Positions 5,743 through 7,570 of a stretch of 7,570 nucleotides of DNA are shown in pieces (position 1 is the stretch's first letter; every line of letters begins with the position of its first letter). Source of the stretch: Piscirickettsiaceae bacterium (lineage in GTDB: Bacteria; Pseudomonadota; Gammaproteobacteria; PS1; Pseudothioglobaceae). Both the position numbers and the translations under genes were made by a program. The notes below the pieces were generated by a model. That model had not been told where the DNA came from, did not search any database, and saw only the letters and a program-made list of their open reading frames with translations. The DNA lies in assembly GCA_012963565.1 (NCBI GenBank), contig DTVJ01000105.1, positions 1-7,570 on the forward strand. The letters are read 5' to 3'.

Positions 5743-7035
5743 GTGAAGGTTTTATCAATTCCTAGCGTTGCCTTAGATACATTGTGCCACCTAAATGCTG
5801 ATCGTTATCCATTTTTATTGGAAAGCGTTAATCATAATCAGGATAACCGCTACTCTATTTTATTTGCACACCCGACCAAGCAAATTGTACTAAATGATTT
5901 AGATGAGTTTGATTTTTTAGATGAGCTTAAATCTAGCATTGATACACAACCTATTAAGAGTGATTTGCCATTTTCAGGTGGCTGGTTTGTGTATTTATCT
6001 TATGAGTTGATCGGACAAATTGAACCTATTTTAAAAGACGACTTACATCTTGGCGATCAACCTGTAGCAATTGCTGTGCAGATTCCTACCGCGATAGTGG
6101 TTGATCATCTCAAGGATAAAACTTACTTACTAGATCAGTTTGATGATCAAGTCAGAATCGATCAAGTATTGTCAGACATTGAACAATTGGGTGATATTGT
6201 TGACATGCCTATTCAAGGTAAGCTTTCTTGGGAAGAGGATGCCAAGTTTATCTCGGGGGTGAAAAGTAGTCGTGATTATATTAAAGCAGGAGATGTATTT
6301 CAGGTAAATCTGTCTAGACAATGGCAATATGAATTGAGCACTGATATCACATCAACACAAATTTATCAGGCATTAAAGCGCTCTAACCCCGCACCATTTT
6401 CAGCTCTAGCCCAGTTTGGTGGTTTTAGTATTATTTCCTCTTCGCCTGAGCGTTTGTTTAGTGTCGATGGCGACCAGGTAGAGACCAGGCCCATTGCTGG
6501 TACACATCCACGTGGCTCTGGCGAAGAAGATGAGCGCCTTAAGGCTCAGTTAATTAACCACCCTAAAGAACAAGCTGAACATATTATGTTGCTTGATTTG
6601 GAACGTAATGATTTGGGCAGGGTGTGTGAATATGGTAGTGTGCATGTGAATGAAATAATGACTTTAGAAAGCTATCCTTATGTACATCATATTGTTTCAA
6701 ACATTAAGGGCAAGCTCAGACAAGGCACTACCATTAAAGATTTAGTCAGAGCTTTGTTTCCAGGAGGTACGATTACTGGCTGTCCTAAGGTTCGGTGTAT
6801 GCAGATTATTGCTGAACTTGAACAAATGCCAAGACAAGCTTATACCGGCTCTTTGGGCTATGTCAGCAGTAACGGTAAAATGGATTTTAATATTCTCATT
6901 CGCACCATTACCAAGCAAAATAATAGTCTTACTTTAAGGGCAGGTGCTGGCATTGTGTTTGATTCAATTGCTGAGCGTGAGCTAGAAGAGACTAAACACA
7001 AAGCTGAGGGTGTTCTAAAAATCTTTACGGAATAA
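5743..7035 (+). CDS. pabB: Aminodeoxychorismate synthase component I (PabB-type chorismate-binding enzyme)
   Basis: PabB with a glutamine amidotransferase (PabA) converts chorismate to 4-amino-4-deoxychorismate for folate synthesis. The 430-residue protein has an N-terminal beta-sandwich (about 1-150, with LLES at 25-28) and a C-terminal chorismate-binding domain (about 165-430). Motifs seen are DVFQVNLSR (184-192), SSSPERLF (232-239), RPIAGTHPRG (249-258), LDLERNDLGR (284-293), FPGGTITGCPKVR (339-351) and RAGAGIVFDS (399-408). The FPGG-TITG form and length favour PabB over TrpE, but the catalytic Lys of E. coli PabB (PIKGT) is Ala252, as in anthranilate synthase. TrpE-like activity is the main alternative. 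The GTG start lies 5 bp after the cpoB stop, with no convincing ribosome-binding site, suggesting coupled translation. No partner pabA/trpG is in the window. The 3' end overlaps nadE by 11 bp. Confidence 0.8.
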   Translation: MKVLSIPSVALDTLCHLNADRYPFLLESVNHNQDNRYSILFAHPTKQIVLNDLDEFDFLDELKSSIDTQPIKSDLPFSGGWFVYLSYELIGQIEPILKDDLHLGDQPVAIAVQIPTAIVVDHLKDKTYLLDQFDDQVRIDQVLSDIEQLGDIVDMPIQGKLSWEEDAKFISGVKSSRDYIKAGDVFQVNLSRQWQYELSTDITSTQIYQALKRSNPAPFSALAQFGGFSIISSSPERLFSVDGDQVETRPIAGTHPRGSGEEDERLKAQLINHPKEQAEHIMLLDLERNDLGRVCEYGSVHVNEIMTLESYPYVHHIVSNIKGKLRQGTTIKDLVRALFPGGTITGCPKVRCMQIIAELEQMPRQAYTGSLGYVSSNGKMDFNILIRTITKQNNSLTLRAGAGIVFDSIAERELEETKHKAEGVLKIFTE

Positions 7036-7570
7036 ACTTAGATGTCATTGGATAGCGACGCTCTTTACCAAAGGCAGTCTGAGTCACTTTAGGCCCTGGG
7101 GCAGACTGCCTACGTTTATATTCGTTATTGAGAACCATAGCACTAATACGCTTAACGGTATCAACATCAAAGCCTTGCTCTATAATGTGTCGAATCGATT
7201 GCTTTTGTTCAACAAACAGCTCTAAGATGGCATCCAGTTCCACATAAGGTGGGAGTGAATCTTGATCAACTTGATCTGGTGCTAATTCTGCTGAAGGCTC
7301 ACGATCAATTACCCGACCAGGAATCACATAAGAAAGCGAATTTCTATAATTAGCCAAACGATAAACTAAAGTTTTTGCAATGTCTTTTAGAGGCGCAAAG
7401 CCACCAGACATGTCACCATATAAAGTAGCATATCCTACTGCCATTTCAGATTTGTTACCCGTGGTAAGTACAATCTTGCCTGATTTGTTTGATACAGCCA
7501 TCAATAGAGTGCCACGAATACGTGCCTGTAAGTTTTCCTCCGTGGTGTCCGCTTCAGTGCCTGCGAATAG
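7025..7570 (-). CDS. nadE: NAD synthetase NadE, C-terminal part (5' end beyond window)
   Basis: NadE amidates deamido-NAD (nicotinate adenine dinucleotide) to NAD with ATP. The minus-strand frame is open to the window edge and encodes the last 181 residues, entering with LFAGTEADTTEENLQARIRG and continuing LLMAVSNK. The hallmark stretch TTGNKSEMAVGY, then ATLYGDMSGGFAP, is the ATP/substrate-binding part of the synthetase domain. The C-terminus with EYKRRQ, PGPKVTQ and FGKERRYP resembles the long glutamine-dependent (two-domain) NadE, so a nitrilase-like N-terminal domain is expected outside the window; that is inference. Frames beginning at the TTG or ATG near 7499-7504 are internal and not the start. 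The gene converges on pabB, and its TAA at 7027-7025 lies inside the pabB coding sequence. Confidence 0.93.
   Translation of the reverse strand, partial: LFAGTEADTTEENLQARIRGTLLMAVSNKSGKIVLTTGNKSEMAVGYATLYGDMSGGFAPLKDIAKTLVYRLANYRNSLSYVIPGRVIDREPSAELAPDQVDQDSLPPYVELDAILELFVEQKQSIRHIIEQGFDVDTVKRISAMVLNNEYKRRQSAPGPKVTQTAFGKERRYPMTSKFIP
7072..7111. repeat. Perfect 10-bp inverted repeat inside the nadE 3' end
   Basis: AGGCAGTCTG (7072-7081) and CAGACTGCCT (7102-7111) are exact inverted copies separated by 20 nt. The stem could form in RNA from either strand. In the pabB transcript it would lie 36 nt after the stop codon and could act as a terminator or as 3'-end protection. The U-tract after it is poor on both strands, so a standard intrinsic terminator is not shown. 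The arms encode nadE codons (QSA and QTA in the C-terminal segment), so coincidence is possible. Confidence 0.4.

Noticed and set aside
7499..7504. TTG/ATG as a start codon for nadE
   Set aside because: The frame stays open to the window edge and encodes the conserved GTEADTTEENLQARIRG segment upstream, so these codons are internal.
1..7570. Undescribed multi-gene system, mobile element, CRISPR array, tRNA or rRNA
   Set aside because: All coding space is filled by recognisable housekeeping genes. I saw no terminal inverted repeats, spaced repeat arrays, tRNA-like cloverleaf or recombinase gene.

Overview
The window is a plain chromosomal housekeeping region of a Gram-negative bacterium, almost certainly a gammaproteobacterium. 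The evidence is BamD, a two-domain-active RelA/SpoT protein, IscX, the TolB-Pal-CpoB envelope set, a PabB-type enzyme and NadE. The DNA is AT-rich (about 40% G+C by eye). Gene order and composition would fit low-GC marine or symbiotic gammaproteobacteria such as the SUP05/Thioglobaceae group, but that placement is a guess from general impression, not from a search.

Layout. At the left edge, on the minus strand, is most of bamD (start at 629, C-terminus cut off by the window). A 102-bp divergent intergenic region (630-731) separates it from a full-length spoT/rel gene (732-2831, plus strand). This region holds promoter-like hexamers on both strands and a pair of 18-bp near-identical repeats, each with an 11-bp dyad. 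After a 116-bp gap comes a tight five-gene plus-strand run, iscX-tolB-pal-cpoB-pabB (2948-7035). Its genes overlap by 4 bp or lie 5 to 17 bp apart. On the minus strand, nadE (7025 to beyond 7570) converges on pabB and overlaps its 3' end by 11 bp.

How the genes relate. BamD (outer-membrane protein assembly), and TolB, Pal and CpoB (outer-membrane constriction coordinated with cell-wall synthesis) are all envelope functions. SpoT/Rel makes and degrades (p)ppGpp. IscX (iron-sulfur assembly accessory), PabB (folate precursor) and NadE (NAD synthesis) are metabolic. The tol-pal cluster lacks tolQ, tolR and tolA here, and iscX occupies the upstream position, which differs from the E. coli arrangement.

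I found no mobile element, CRISPR array, RNA gene or sign of an undescribed multi-gene system. The points that deserve a second look are small: the repeat pair between bamD and spoT, a His-to-Asn change in the SpoT TGS domain, the relocated iscX, an Ala in place of the usual PabB lysine, and a perfect 10-bp inverted repeat near the end of nadE.
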